Positions 1 through 8,100 are shown, numbered from the stretch's first letter. The stretch: DNA of 11,186 nucleotides from Bacteroidales bacterium UBA2714 (GCA_002354035.1 DEKU01000001.1:634-11819); one strand, 5' to 3'. The notes: a model not told the origin generated them from the sequence alone. Numbers and translations: made by a program.

Positions 1-675
1 CTCGATGAGGTTGTCGTGGTCGTCGTAGTAGTAGGTGGTGAGGGCCACGAGGAAGTCGTCGGCGTCGTAGAAGCGCCATTCGACGCGGTTGCCGTGGCTG
101 TCGTATTTGTAGAGGTAGCGCTGGGTGAGCTCGCCGTCGCGGTCGTAGAATTCCATTTCGGAGTTGTTGCCGGCGGCGTCGTATTTATAGACGCGCTTCT
201 CGGTCATGGTGCCGTCGGGGGCAAAGCTCTGCTCTTCGACCAGTCGGTTGTTCTCGTAGCGGGAGGTCTCCTTTTTGGTCATGTGGTCGCCCATGAAGAC
301 GGTGCGCTCGATGCGGTTGCCGTTCTCGTCGTTGCGGTAGGCGGTGCGGCCGGTGAGCTGGCGAGCACGGTTGTACTCGTTCCAGCCGAGGGCGTAGCCA
401 TGCACGTCGAAGTAGTAGGAATACCATGTGTATTCGCCATCCTTGGTGCGGTATTTGTCTTGGAAATTGCCGCGTTTGTCGAAGGTGATGGAGTCGATGC
501 AGATGAGCTGACGGCCTCCGTTGCGGCCTCCGTGGATGTCGTAGGTGTATTCAATCACGTAGATGGCATTGCCGTTGATGCCCATTTCCTGGCGGGAGGA
601 TTTGCGGGGTTTATTGCCGGCAAGAGCGCTGCCAGCCACCAGCAGAATCAACGATAAAACGATGTATTTCTTCAT
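1..675 (-). CDS. Secreted protein with tandem YD-type repeats, 3' end beyond window
   Basis: This frame is open for 225 codons from the ATG at 675 to the left edge without a stop, so the C-terminus is missing. Residues 1-19 form a Sec signal peptide (MKKYIVLSLILLVAGSALA) with a likely signal peptidase I site after ALA. There is no lipobox cysteine, so a lipoprotein is unlikely. From about residue 112 the protein contains YDxxGNxxE-like units. The last three begin at Y163, Y189 and Y215, an exact 26-residue period (YKYDAAGN, YKYDSHGN, YYYDDHDN). Such units resemble Rhs/YD repeats and short surface-protein repeats of Bacteroidetes. A second in-frame ATG at 684 would add MFK; 675 was chosen because the signal peptide then starts with MKK. 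The product is probably periplasmic or surface-exposed, and its function is unknown. It lies downstream of the ATPase operon but has its own -7 box. Confidence 0.75.
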   Translation of the reverse strand, partial: MKKYIVLSLILLVAGSALAGNKPRKSSRQEMGINGNAIYVIEYTYDIHGGRNGGRQLICIDSITFDKRGNFQDKYRTKDGEYTWYSYYFDVHGYALGWNEYNRARQLTGRTAYRNDENGNRIERTVFMGDHMTKKETSRYENNRLVEEQSFAPDGTMTEKRVYKYDAAGNNSEMEFYDRDGELTQRYLYKYDSHGNRVEWRFYDADDFLVALTTYYYDDHDNLIE

Positions 676-708
676 TTTAAACATTATTGTGCACTATAAA
701 TGATGTTG

Positions 709-716
709 CAAAGATA
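709..716 (-). promoter_or_regulatory. Bacteroidetes -7 box for the YD-repeat gene
   Basis: The minus strand reads TATCTTTG, an exact match to the Bacteroidetes TAnnTTTG -7 consensus, 33 nt upstream of the start at 675. The -33 element is poor: the best candidate is GTTT near 735-738, at 18 nt spacing. The box would make this gene independent of the ATPase operon. Confidence 0.55.
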
Positions 717-817
717 CAAATTTTTCTTTACTTAAAACGCACACTGCCGTAAAATATTATGTCGCGATATGTTTTTTGTGTCTATGTTGGTCGGTAAATG
801 TGTTGTCGTTACTTGGG

Positions 818-1348
818 CTAATACTGTTGGCAGGTTCCAAATTTAGGGCTGAGGTCACGGTTCCATGAGGCTGTGTTGACGACAAGAACATGCCCTTTTG
901 CAATGAGTTCTCTATTCCATCGTGCGGGGTTGGGGATTCCGGCGGGAATCTGCTCGCACATTTTCTTTCGGAGGATGGAATTCATGGCATCATCGAGGTT
1001 TGTGAGGAAGACGTAGACTATTGGAGAATCCGTCTTCTCTTCGCCGTATCGGTAGAGGAATGTGTCGCGGAATTTGTATTTGAGGTAGTTTAGGAGGAAA
1101 TTTGTGGCCGAGCGGCTGCCTTGATGGGTTTTGCTGTTTTCCTTTTTGAATTCGGCAATTTCCGCAGGCGGATATTCTTTGATTTCTATCCAGAGTTGGA
1201 ATGTGGGGAATTCGGCAAGCACGTCGACGGCCTTCATGGGTGCGCCGTGAAAGGTGGGCGAGGAAGGCTGAGGCTCATCAAACTTGAACAATGCCGTTGC
1301 GTTAGGGAAGTCGAAACGGACTTTTTCTTCAGTCAAATCGAGTGTCAT
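818..1348 (-). CDS. Putative PD-(D/E)XK nuclease-like partner of the ATPase
   Basis: I do not recognise a named family for this 176-residue protein. It has no signal peptide or membrane segment, so it should be cytoplasmic. A segment centred on residues 41-58 reads VDVLAE, a short spacer, then LWIEIKEY. This gives D42 followed 13 residues later by E55-I-K57, on hydrophobic strands as in the D...(E/D)xK core of PD-(D/E)XK nucleases. A basic, amphipathic stretch follows (about 84-100, NFLLNYLKYKFRDTFLYRY), where such folds often carry a helix. Next comes a hydrophobic strand (SPIVYVFLTN, 108-117). The ATG overlaps the stop of the upstream ATPase gene (ATGA, 1345-1348), so the two are probably translationally coupled and act together. 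The nuclease call rests on one motif. The protein could instead be a non-catalytic sensor or antitoxin-like partner. Confidence 0.6.
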   Translation of the reverse strand: MTLDLTEEKVRFDFPNATALFKFDEPQPSSPTFHGAPMKAVDVLAEFPTFQLWIEIKEYPPAEIAEFKKENSKTHQGSRSATNFLLNYLKYKFRDTFLYRYGEEKTDSPIVYVFLTNLDDAMNSILRKKMCEQIPAGIPNPARWNRELIAKGHVLVVNTASWNRDLSPKFGTCQQY

Positions 1349-2361
1349 AAGTCCGCTATCCCCCTCCTGATTTCGTCGTCTAAGATTCTGCTGAAAGTTT
1401 CATCTATCGCATTGGGGTACAGGCTGCCCAAATCGGAGGACGATTCATGGCGGACTATTCCTTCATCGTCTTTATAAAGGGTGTGGTAAAGGATATTGTC
1501 GGCCTCGGTTGCGGCAAGGTCGAATTCTTTCAGCAGGACGTAGTCGTGTGTTGCGATGAAAATCTGCACTCCCATTCTTTGCAGTTCGAGGAGTATTTGG
1601 ACTACGGTTTGGGACAGTTGGGGGTTGAGATTGGCCTCCGGCTCGTCCCAGAAGAGCATGGTGCCTTTGGTGAGTGTTTCGTTTTGGATGAGCCTGTAGA
1701 GCAGTCCCAACTTTCTGTAGCCTTCGGCCAGGAGGGAGAATTCCAATTCGCCGGAGGAATTCCGCATGTAGAACGTTTCGTTCTTTTCGACAACTCGGCC
1801 TGACATGGCTTTGTTCAGAATGTTGAGAAGCTTGACTCTTTCGGGGCTTTGCTTTCCTCTGACAATGGGGAGGAAGGCCTTGTCGATGATATCTAAATAC
1901 ACCTCTTCGAAGGCCAATTTCTTTTGGCTGAACAGCGAACGGAAGCCCGGCGCATTGGCCAGCATGTCTTTCACAGGGATGAAGATTGATTCCGCCTGGT
2001 TGCTTTCTTTCCAAAGGCTGTGGCTTACTGAAGTTTTGTTGAGGGTGGTGATGTCGCATGTGATAGACCGTTCCCTGTTATCGTCTTCGTTCCGCCTGTA
2101 CACTGTTACGCGGCCGGTTCCCCTGCCCTTGGAGCGATGGACCAAACGCCCGATAGACTGCGGCATGAACACGCCGTTCAATTTCTGGGCGAAGGTGCGG
2201 TCCTCTTTCTCGCTCATCACAGAACAGGCTGCATACAGGACTTTCATGAGGTGGGTTTTTCCCGTTCCGTTCTTGCCAATAAAGATATTGACTCCCGGAG
2301 CGAAGGAGACATCAACCTCGGTGAATACTGTAAAATTCGATGTCTTGAACCGTGTTAGCAT
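1345..2361 (-). CDS. AAA/ABC-type ATPase (OLD/RecF-like, AAA_15/AAA_21 class)
   Basis: This 338-residue soluble ATPase has an SMC/ABC-style head. The Walker A motif is GKNGTGKT (29-36) after an N-terminal strand typical of RecF-like proteins (FTVFTEVDVSFAPGVNIFIG). A signature-like segment is LLAEGYRKLGLL (210-221). The Walker B is MLFWDEPEANLNP (235-247) with D239 and E240, and the switch histidine is H272 in IFIATHDYVLL. The middle region, about 50-200, is family-specific and is too short for a long coiled coil. No TOPRIM domain is seen, so this is not a full OLD nuclease. It is the first gene of a two-gene operon with the nuclease-like protein at 818-1348. Such an ATPase typically senses or moves on nucleic acid and gates a partner effector. 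A defence role is inferred. A weak AAGG lies 5 nt before the ATG. Base composition is lower in GC than cstA next door, consistent with acquisition. Confidence 0.85.
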   Translation of the reverse strand: MLTRFKTSNFTVFTEVDVSFAPGVNIFIGKNGTGKTHLMKVLYAACSVMSEKEDRTFAQKLNGVFMPQSIGRLVHRSKGRGTGRVTVYRRNEDDNRERSITCDITTLNKTSVSHSLWKESNQAESIFIPVKDMLANAPGFRSLFSQKKLAFEEVYLDIIDKAFLPIVRGKQSPERVKLLNILNKAMSGRVVEKNETFYMRNSSGELEFSLLAEGYRKLGLLYRLIQNETLTKGTMLFWDEPEANLNPQLSQTVVQILLELQRMGVQIFIATHDYVLLKEFDLAATEADNILYHTLYKDDEGIVRHESSSDLGSLYPNAIDETFSRILDDEIRRGIADL

Positions 2362-2425
2362 ATTGCCTTGAATCTGTCAGGGTGTGACTTGCTGTTTTGT
2401 GGTATTAACGGCTTTTCGGCTCAAT

Positions 2426-2449
2426 TATTGTCTTACAGTGAAGACAATA
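2426..2449 (-). other. Hairpin between cstA and the ATPase operon
   Basis: A perfect 9-bp inverted repeat (TATTGTCTT and AAGACAATA) flanks a 6-nt loop. It lies 38 nt past the cstA stop and 65 nt before the ATPase start. There is no T-run after it on either strand, so a classical intrinsic terminator is not supported. It could be a weak terminator, an mRNA 3'-end stabiliser, or an operator dyad for the ATPase operon. No clear -7 box for that operon was found in 2362-2486. Confidence 0.4.
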
Positions 2450-2486
2450 GGTGGGCCTGAGGGCCGATGTGGGCTGAGGGCGGGGA

Positions 2487-3959
2487 TTAGTGTTGTTGTT
2501 CTTTGCGCTTGTTTTTGCCGGCCCATAGGTAGAAGAGGCAGGTGGCGGCGAGGGTGATGGCGGAGCCGATGGTGTAGCCCAGCCAGCGGGGGATGACGGA
2601 GCCAAAGCCTTCTTTCTCGGCAACGAAGAGGAAGCAGCCCGTGACCATGGTCATGAACATGGCGGGGAGGAGTGTGATGATGTAGGGTTTGCGTTTCTGG
2701 CAAAGGAAGACGGTGATGGTCCAGAGGGTGACGGTGGCGAGCACTTGGTTGCTCCAGGCGAAGTAGCGCCAGATGACGTCGAAGCCTTTGGCATCGATGA
2801 GGGAGTAAACCAGGACGGCGGCGGTGATGGCGAAGATGGGCAGGGCGACGAAGAGGCGGTTTTTGATGGGTTTTTGCTCGTAGTGGAGGAAATCGGCCAC
2901 TATGAGACGTGCGGAGCGCAGGGCGGTGTCGCCGGAGGTGATGGCGGCCGAGATGACTCCCAGCACACAGATGACGGCGATGGCTTTGGGGAACCAGGTG
3001 TTGGCGATGACGCCCACCATGGCGTTGCCGCCCAGGGTGGCGCCGGTTTCGGGGTTGACGGTGAGGGACTGGAGCATGGGGTCGTGGTAGAAGACGGTGG
3101 CGGCGGCAGCCCATATCAGGGCTACGATGCCCTCGGTGATCATGGCTCCGTAGAAGACGGGGCGCGCCTGGCGTTCGTTGGTCATGCAGCGGGCCATAAG
3201 GGGCGACTGGGTGGCATGGAAGCCGCTGATGGCGCCACAGGCGATGCTGATGAACATCATGGGGAAGATGGGGTTGTGGGCAGCGTCGGGATGCTGGTTT
3301 TGCAGGCCATCCCAGAGTTCGGGCAGCTCGGGGCGATAGACCAGGAAGGCCACCACGATGGCCACGGCCATGCCGAGGAGGAGGAAGCCGAAGATGGGGT
3401 AAATCTTGCCGATGAGTTTGTCGATGGGCAGGAGGGTGGCGATGAGGTAGTAGGCGAAGATGACGCCCACCCAGAGGAAGATGTTCCAGTCGGGGGTGAA
3501 ATTGTTGTTGAGCAGCACAGCCGGGGTGTTGACAAAGACGGCTCCCACGAGGATCATCAGCAGGACGGTGAAGATGCGCATGAACTGTTTGGGACCGTTG
3601 CCGAGGTAGGCGCCGTGGATTTCGGGCAGCGAGGCACCGTCGCGGCGGATGGAGATGACGCCGGCTATGAAGTCGTGGACGGCTCCGGCGAAGATGCTGC
3701 CGAACACGATCCAGAGGAACGAGGCCGAGCCAAACTGGGCGCCCATGATGGCCCCGCAGATGGGACCGACGCCGGCGATGTTGAGGAACTGGATGAGGTA
3801 GATGCGCCACGGTTTCATGGGCACATAGTCGACGCCGTCGGGATGGGCCACGGCAGGGGTCGTACGGTTGGGGTCAATCTCCACTATCCGCTCTATAAGC
3901 TTGGAATAAAGCAGATAGCCAAGCACTAATAACACAATAGCAAGTAGAAATGATACCAT
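2487..3959 (-). CDS. cstA: CstA-family carbon starvation transporter
   Basis: The product has 490 residues and is a polytopic inner-membrane protein with many hydrophobic segments. CstA-family hallmarks appear in order: GVDYVPMKPWRIYLIQF and NIAGVGPICGAIMGAQFGS (about 40-75), IVFGSIFAGAVHDFIAGVIS with IRRDGASLPEI just after, and SAAITSGDTALRSARLIVAD further on. The family imports peptides or pyruvate, notably on nutrient limitation. It is much shorter than the roughly 700-residue E. coli CstA, but the compact size is usual in Bacteroidetes. The start was placed at 3959 (MVSFLLAIVLL). An upstream in-frame ATG at 4013 lies beyond the -7 box at 3982-3989 and would add an untypical basic N-terminus. 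It is divergent from the gene at 4133. GC is visibly higher than in the ATPase pair or cas9. Confidence 0.92.
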   Translation of the reverse strand: MVSFLLAIVLLVLGYLLYSKLIERIVEIDPNRTTPAVAHPDGVDYVPMKPWRIYLIQFLNIAGVGPICGAIMGAQFGSASFLWIVFGSIFAGAVHDFIAGVISIRRDGASLPEIHGAYLGNGPKQFMRIFTVLLMILVGAVFVNTPAVLLNNNFTPDWNIFLWVGVIFAYYLIATLLPIDKLIGKIYPIFGFLLLGMAVAIVVAFLVYRPELPELWDGLQNQHPDAAHNPIFPMMFISIACGAISGFHATQSPLMARCMTNERQARPVFYGAMITEGIVALIWAAAATVFYHDPMLQSLTVNPETGATLGGNAMVGVIANTWFPKAIAVICVLGVISAAITSGDTALRSARLIVADFLHYEQKPIKNRLFVALPIFAITAAVLVYSLIDAKGFDVIWRYFAWSNQVLATVTLWTITVFLCQKRKPYIITLLPAMFMTMVTGCFLFVAEKEGFGSVIPRWLGYTIGSAITLAATCLFYLWAGKNKRKEQQH

Positions 3960-3981
3960 GATATTTAATTTTTTGAACCTG

Positions 3982-3989
3982 CAAAGGTA
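3982..3989 (-). promoter_or_regulatory. Bacteroidetes -7 box for cstA
   Basis: The minus strand reads TACCTTTG, an exact TAnnTTTG match, 22 nt upstream of the chosen cstA start. A TTTG -33 element is not evident at 20 nt; GTGT sits there. The box decides the start: transcription would begin inside the longer reading frame, after its first ATG. Confidence 0.6.
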
Positions 3990-4071
3990 CATATTTTTTT
4001 TCATATAGCACACTTTTTTCTGTTCTGACGGATTTGAGGGGTGGCGTCACGGGGTCGTGGGCGAAGATAAA

Positions 4072-4103
4072 TTTGCACGGTATTAGAAAAAAATGTAACT
4101 TTG
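4072..4103 (+). promoter_or_regulatory. Bacteroidetes sigma-factor promoter for the secreted protein gene
   Basis: TTTG at 4072-4075 and TAACTTTG at 4096-4103 are separated by exactly 20 nt. This is a textbook Bacteroidetes -33/-7 pair. The gene's ATG follows 29 nt after the -7 box, giving a short A-rich leader. It is the best-formed protein-gene promoter in the window. Confidence 0.8.
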
Positions 4104-4132
4104 CCTGATAAAAACAAGAAAACTTTCTCATC

Positions 4133-4882
4133 ATGAAAAAAAGCTTATCAATTGTAGTCATGGCTGTTGCGCTGATGGGCAGCGTTTCGGCACAAACTCC
4201 TAAAAGTTCTTTCACGCTGAACACCCGCGCGTGGTCAACCAATTATTGGACCACAATCCTCTACGGTTTGGCGCAGGGCACGGTGACCTATTTTGCCTTT
4301 GACGGCAACGCGACCGACTCGCTCATAGCCCGCGCCGTCATCCCGGCGGCCGACTGGGTGTTCCCCATCGGGATGCAGAAGGCCGGTTTTGCCGGCCCCA
4401 ACGACATCTACGGGCCTTACCACCGGGCGTTCAGCAACCCCTTTAAACGTCCGGGCGACTATGGCATCGGGCTCGACGCATCGTGGAAACCATCGGCCAT
4501 CGGCCTCTATGCCGGCGCCTATTTCAAGAGCCAGGAGGTGTGCTTCATGGCTAACGATGCCAGTCTGCGCGGCTACTATTTCCAGCCCCGCGCCGGAGTG
4601 GTGCTCGGCGGGAGGAAGAACGCCATTGAGGCTGGCGTGTTCTACGACAAGGTGGTGGGCTGCGGCGGCACCTGGGAACCCCGCTCACAGGATATGCTGC
4701 TGGGCGGCTGGGGACTGGACTTTGCGCTGTCACGCACCATGGCCAAAGGGCGCCAGAAAACCGTGCTCATGTTTTCCATGCCCCTGCACAACTTCTTCAA
4801 CCCCGACTACGCCGACGGCAGCCTCCGCAACCTCAACCGCCGCGTGGGCTACATCATACTCACCCACCGCGTGGTGCTGTAG
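4133..4882 (+). CDS. Uncharacterised secreted, probably outer-membrane, protein
   Basis: The gene encodes 249 residues. Residues 1-20 form a Sec signal peptide (MKKSLSIVVMAVALMGSVSA) with a likely cleavage before Q21, and there is no lipobox. The mature part is rich in aromatic and glycine residues in alternating strand-like stretches (GIGLDASWK, IGLYAGAYF, YYFQPRAGVVLGG, NAIEAGVFYDKVVG, GGWGLDFALS) and ends RVGYIILTHRVVL. This pattern suits a small 8- to 10-stranded outer-membrane barrel, though the C-terminal residue is Leu rather than the classical Phe. Two cysteines (in QEVCFM and VVGCGG) might pair. I recognise no specific family. It has its own promoter and is monocistronic, divergent from cstA. 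It is GC-rich like cstA and unlike cas9, so it probably belongs to the resident chromosome flanking the CRISPR locus. Confidence 0.8.
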   Translation: MKKSLSIVVMAVALMGSVSAQTPKSSFTLNTRAWSTNYWTTILYGLAQGTVTYFAFDGNATDSLIARAVIPAADWVFPIGMQKAGFAGPNDIYGPYHRAFSNPFKRPGDYGIGLDASWKPSAIGLYAGAYFKSQEVCFMANDASLRGYYFQPRAGVVLGGRKNAIEAGVFYDKVVGCGGTWEPRSQDMLLGGWGLDFALSRTMAKGRQKTVLMFSMPLHNFFNPDYADGSLRNLNRRVGYIILTHRVVL

Positions 4883-4920
4883 AACTTACGCCATATAAGG
4901 ATATGTCTGTGGGAGTTCTT

Positions 4921-4934
4921 CAGTCTTTCGACTG
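4921..4934 (+). terminator. Possible weak terminator hairpin after the secreted protein gene
   Basis: CAGTC and GACTG form a 5-bp stem around TTTC, followed by a moderately T-rich CATTATCTTCTC. A second small dyad (CATAT/ATATG, 4892-4905) lies just before it. Either could end the transcript from 4133. The stem is short, so this is tentative. The rest of 4935-5047 shows only a 6-bp dyad TGATAC/GTATCA (4969-4997) and no gene. Confidence 0.25.
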
Positions 4935-5047
4935 CATTATCTTCTCACATCCTAACTCTATTAGTTATTGATACAAACAATAAAAGATAAGGTATCATGC
5001 ATCTTCATAAAGAGCAAAACCAACTAACCCATAAAGTGTTATGATAC

Positions 5048-5077
5048 AAAAAAGGGAACACGCAAACGCGCACTCCC
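5048..5077 (-). terminator. Rho-independent terminator of tracrRNA
   Basis: GGGAGTGCGC and GCGTGTTCCC (minus strand, 5077-5054) pair over 10 positions, three of them G-U, around a GTTT loop. Six T (5053-5048) follow directly. There is no T-run on the plus side, so it is directional and supports minus-strand transcription of the tracrRNA. Confidence 0.85.
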
Positions 5078-5102
5078 AAGATACTCTTCGGCTTATAGCC
5101 TT

Positions 5103-5122
5103 ATTGTGAAAAGCTTAAAAAG
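5103..5122 (-). repeat. CRISPR anti-repeat
   Basis: The plus strand ATTGTGAAAAGCTTAAAAAG matches the minus-strand CRISPR repeat start at 17 of 20 positions. The differences are the first base and the two central bases at 5111-5112. The transcribed minus strand is therefore complementary to the crRNA repeat, with a symmetric 2-nt internal loop. Confidence 0.92.
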
Positions 5123-5127
5123 TGATG

Positions 5128-5159
5128 CAAAGATACACATAAAAACCGACATACTGAAA
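5128..5159 (-). promoter_or_regulatory. tracrRNA promoter
   Basis: The minus strand carries TATCTTTG at 5135-5128 and TTTC at 5159-5156, exactly 20 nt apart, close to the Bacteroidetes TTTG-N20-TAnnTTTG pattern. Initiation a few bases after the box falls right at the anti-repeat. The -33 element lies only 14 nt before the cas9 start codon, so this promoter occupies the cas9 leader in the opposite direction. No convincing plus-strand -7 box for cas9 was found in 4883-5172. Confidence 0.75.
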
Positions 5160-5172
5160 AAAAATATTCACC

Positions 5173-8100
5173 ATGGCACAAAAAATAATGGGCATTGACC
5201 TTGGAACAAACTCTATTGGACTGGCTTTAAGAGACCCTGACAAAAGCACGGATATTTCCGATCAATTGGTGTATTTTACTTCCATAGTCTTCCCTAAGGG
5301 TGTTGGGAATGGTCAAAGTGGAGAATTTTCCTATGCCGCAGAACGAAGGAGATTTCGTTCTACACGGAGATTATACCAGGCAAGAAAGTATCGGATCTGG
5401 GCCACACTCGAGCTCCTAATCAACCATCAATGTTGCCCGCTGACCATTGACGACCTTGACCGTTGGCGCAAATACGATAAGACAAAAGGCCTGAAAAGAC
5501 AGTATCCAATTGATGCCATCCCATTTGAGCAATGGGTAAGACTGGACTTTAACGGAGACGGCATCCCCGACTATCGCAGTCCATACCAACTTAGAGAGGA
5601 ATTGACCCTAAAACCCATTGACTGGGATAGCCAAATTGACCGATACAAATTTGGTCGTGCCATGTATCACATTGCCCAGCGCAGAGGATTTAAGAGCAGC
5701 AAAGGTGAGACATTAAAAGACAGCAAGGAATCCGAAGACTTATCCAACATTGAGATAAGTGCCTCGATGAAAAAATCGGAAGAAAAGAAGTCCAAGAGCC
5801 TAAAAGATTATATGGAATCTCACAATCTCAAAACCGTTGGATGTGCCTTTGCCCAATTAGAGAGAGAAGGTATCCGCGTAAGGAACAGCATTTATCAAGC
5901 CGTACAATCGCAATACTTAGATGAAGTCCGTGAAATCTGTCTCTTTCAGCATATCGACACCATCGACCATTCGCTTTTCACCGGACTAACCAGCACCAAA
6001 GCCAAGGAAGGCACTATCTTCTATCGCCGACCACTACGCTCACAGAAAGGGGCTGTTGGGAAATGCGTATTAGAGCCTTTCATCAGAAGATGTCCTACAA
6101 GCCATCCGGATTACGAAGAATTCCGAGCACTATCATTCATCAACAACATCAAATTCCGCTGCAACGATCAAGAAGAATGGAAATCTCTATCCCCCTCTGA
6201 ACGAGCTAACCTATACAACGATTGCTTCACGCGCACGAAACCGACCTTCAGGTTTGAAGAGATACGCAAATGGTTAGAAAAGAGTTATCCTGGCAATCAA
6301 TTCAGCTACGACAACCACACCATCAATTATAGGGATTACACAACTGTTGCAGGATGTCCCGTCATCTGTCGGCTGAAGAAAATAATGGGTGATGATTGGC
6401 GCACCCACATATTTACAACCAATAGGACCCGAACCAACTATCATACGGGAGAAGCTCATTCAATTGCATACAACTACGAGGACATTTGGCATCTGGCATA
6501 CAGCAGCGACGACTATGAAGCTCTGGCAGAATTCGCACGAGAGACGATCGGATTTGACCAAAAACAAGCCGATGAGCTTACCCGCCTGTGGAGTGTCATA
6601 CGAGAAGGATACGCATCTCTAAGCCTAAAGGCCATTCGTAACATCCTACCATTCCTGCGAGAAGGAATGATTTACAGCAAGGCCGTAGCCCTTGCCAAGA
6701 TTCCTGACATATTAGGCCGTGACTGCTGGGAGGAACATCGCGACGCTATTATGGCTCGATTAGATACTATCGCTACTGAAAACGATTATGACCGATGCGT
6801 ATTGAGTATCACCAATTCTTTAATTTCCAACTACAAGTCTCGCACCATCGACAACCAACAAGCCCATCGCAACACTGCGTACAAGTTGGACAGTTCAGAC
6901 AAAAAAGATGTGAAGAACTGTATTATCGACACCCTAAGCACTCGACGCTGGAACAATATGACTCACAGTGAGCAAAACAACCTCCAACACGATGTCGAAG
7001 ACTTGTACCAGCAATTCTTCTCCTCCACAAAGCGTGAGTACTACACCATACCACGCCAAAGCGACAAATTAAAAGAGAGCCTAATCAAGCAATTCCCCGA
7101 AATTCCCTCAAAAAAATGGGACAAACTCTATCACCATTCAATGATAGACTTATTCCCATCCCAGAAGTGTCAAAACAAAAATACGGGCGACATTGTTATG
7201 AATATAAAACAATTGGGGACTCCTGACATTGGCTCCATCAAAAAACCCGTGGCACTACGGGCACTCCATGTATTACGCAAAAGCATCAACCAGCTGCTAC
7301 TCTCTGGGATGATTGACGACAAGACCCGAATTGTTGTTGAATCGGCCCGAGACTTGAACGACGCTAACTGGCGTAAGGCGATTGAGCGCTACCAAAAAGA
7401 ACGCGACCGGGAAAACAGTGCTATTACTGAGATAATTAAAGAATTTAGACCCAATTATTCAGCGGAAGATATAGAAAAAGGGCGATTACTATTTGAACAG
7501 ATTGAAACGGGAACAATCAACAAAGAGGGTAACAACTCACTGACGAGCTCTTCCCACATGGGGAAAGTAAAAGCCACAAAATTTGCCACCGACATGCAGA
7601 AGTACAAGCTATGGAAAGAGCAGAAATTCCGCTGTCTTTATACGGGGAAATATATTAGTCTTACAAGCTTGTTTGACGACAATAAGGTGGATATTGAACA
7701 CACAATACCCCGAAGTATATCTTTCGACAACTCTTTATCAAACCGCACATTATGTGACTCTCATTTCAATCGTTATTCGAAAAGCAACCGCATTCCAACT
7801 GAACTATCCAACTATGCAGACATTAAAGAACGCATAAAACCATGGGAGGAGAATGTCTCACACATCAAATCTCAGATAGAACTCTGGAAAGGTTATGCCA
7901 AAACTGCTCCGACTGTGGAGCGGAAGAACGAATGCATCCAACAAAGACACATGTGGGAACTGGAGCTGAATTACTGGCAAGCCAAACTACGCACTTTCAC
8001 AGTTATGAAAGATGATCTCGACCTTGGATTCCGAAACAGTCAATTGGTCGACACCCGCATCATCACAAAATATGCCTTCCACTACTTAAAATCCGTCTTC

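Larger units (their letters stand above)
5048..5123 (-). ncRNA. tracrRNA of the type II-C CRISPR system
   Basis: On the minus strand, downstream of a TATCTTTG promoter box, the transcript should start with the anti-repeat (5122-5103). It continues ACAATAAGGC, a small GGCT/AGCC hairpin at 5100-5090 and GAAGAGTATCTT. It ends in a 10-bp hairpin (5077-5054) followed by six T. The segment ACAAUAAGGC followed by a GCC arm is the conserved core downstream of the anti-repeat, as in Neisseria II-C tracrRNA. The anti-repeat pairs with the first 20 nt of the crRNA repeat as 8 bp (one G-U), a 2x2 internal loop, and 10 perfect bp, which is a plausible RNase III substrate. It encodes the RNA that Cas9 needs to bind and use crRNA. 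It is divergent from cas9. The 5' end is uncertain by a few nt. Confidence 0.9.

Noticed and set aside
16..657. Plus-strand open frame with a valine- and alanine-rich product
   Set aside because: It is antisense to the signal-peptide YD-repeat gene, which has the coherent protein sequence and a promoter.
818..1348. TOPRIM or HNH effector in the ATPase partner
   Set aside because: There is no DxD/ExxxN pattern for TOPRIM and no paired His-Asn motif for HNH; the D...ExK arrangement is the only catalytic-like motif seen.
2745..3929. Long plus-strand open frame of 394 codons antisense to cstA
   Set aside because: It is the mirror of a GC-rich gene with a clear CstA product, rich in Gly/Asp/Glu with no domain, and has no promoter or start context.
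3960..4013. Upstream start for cstA at 4013
   Set aside because: The -7 box at 3982-3989 lies between the two ATGs, so the transcript would begin after the longer start. The extension MCYMKKNMYLCRF is also unlike the family.
4883..5047. Small gene or second RNA between the secreted protein gene and the tracrRNA terminator
   Set aside because: Only short dyads (4892-4905, 4921-4934, 4969-4997) were found, with no -7 box, start context or coding pattern.
5048..5123. tracrRNA on the plus strand
   Set aside because: The T-run follows the hairpin only on the minus strand, the -7 box points that way, and the ACAAUAAGGC core reads on the minus strand.
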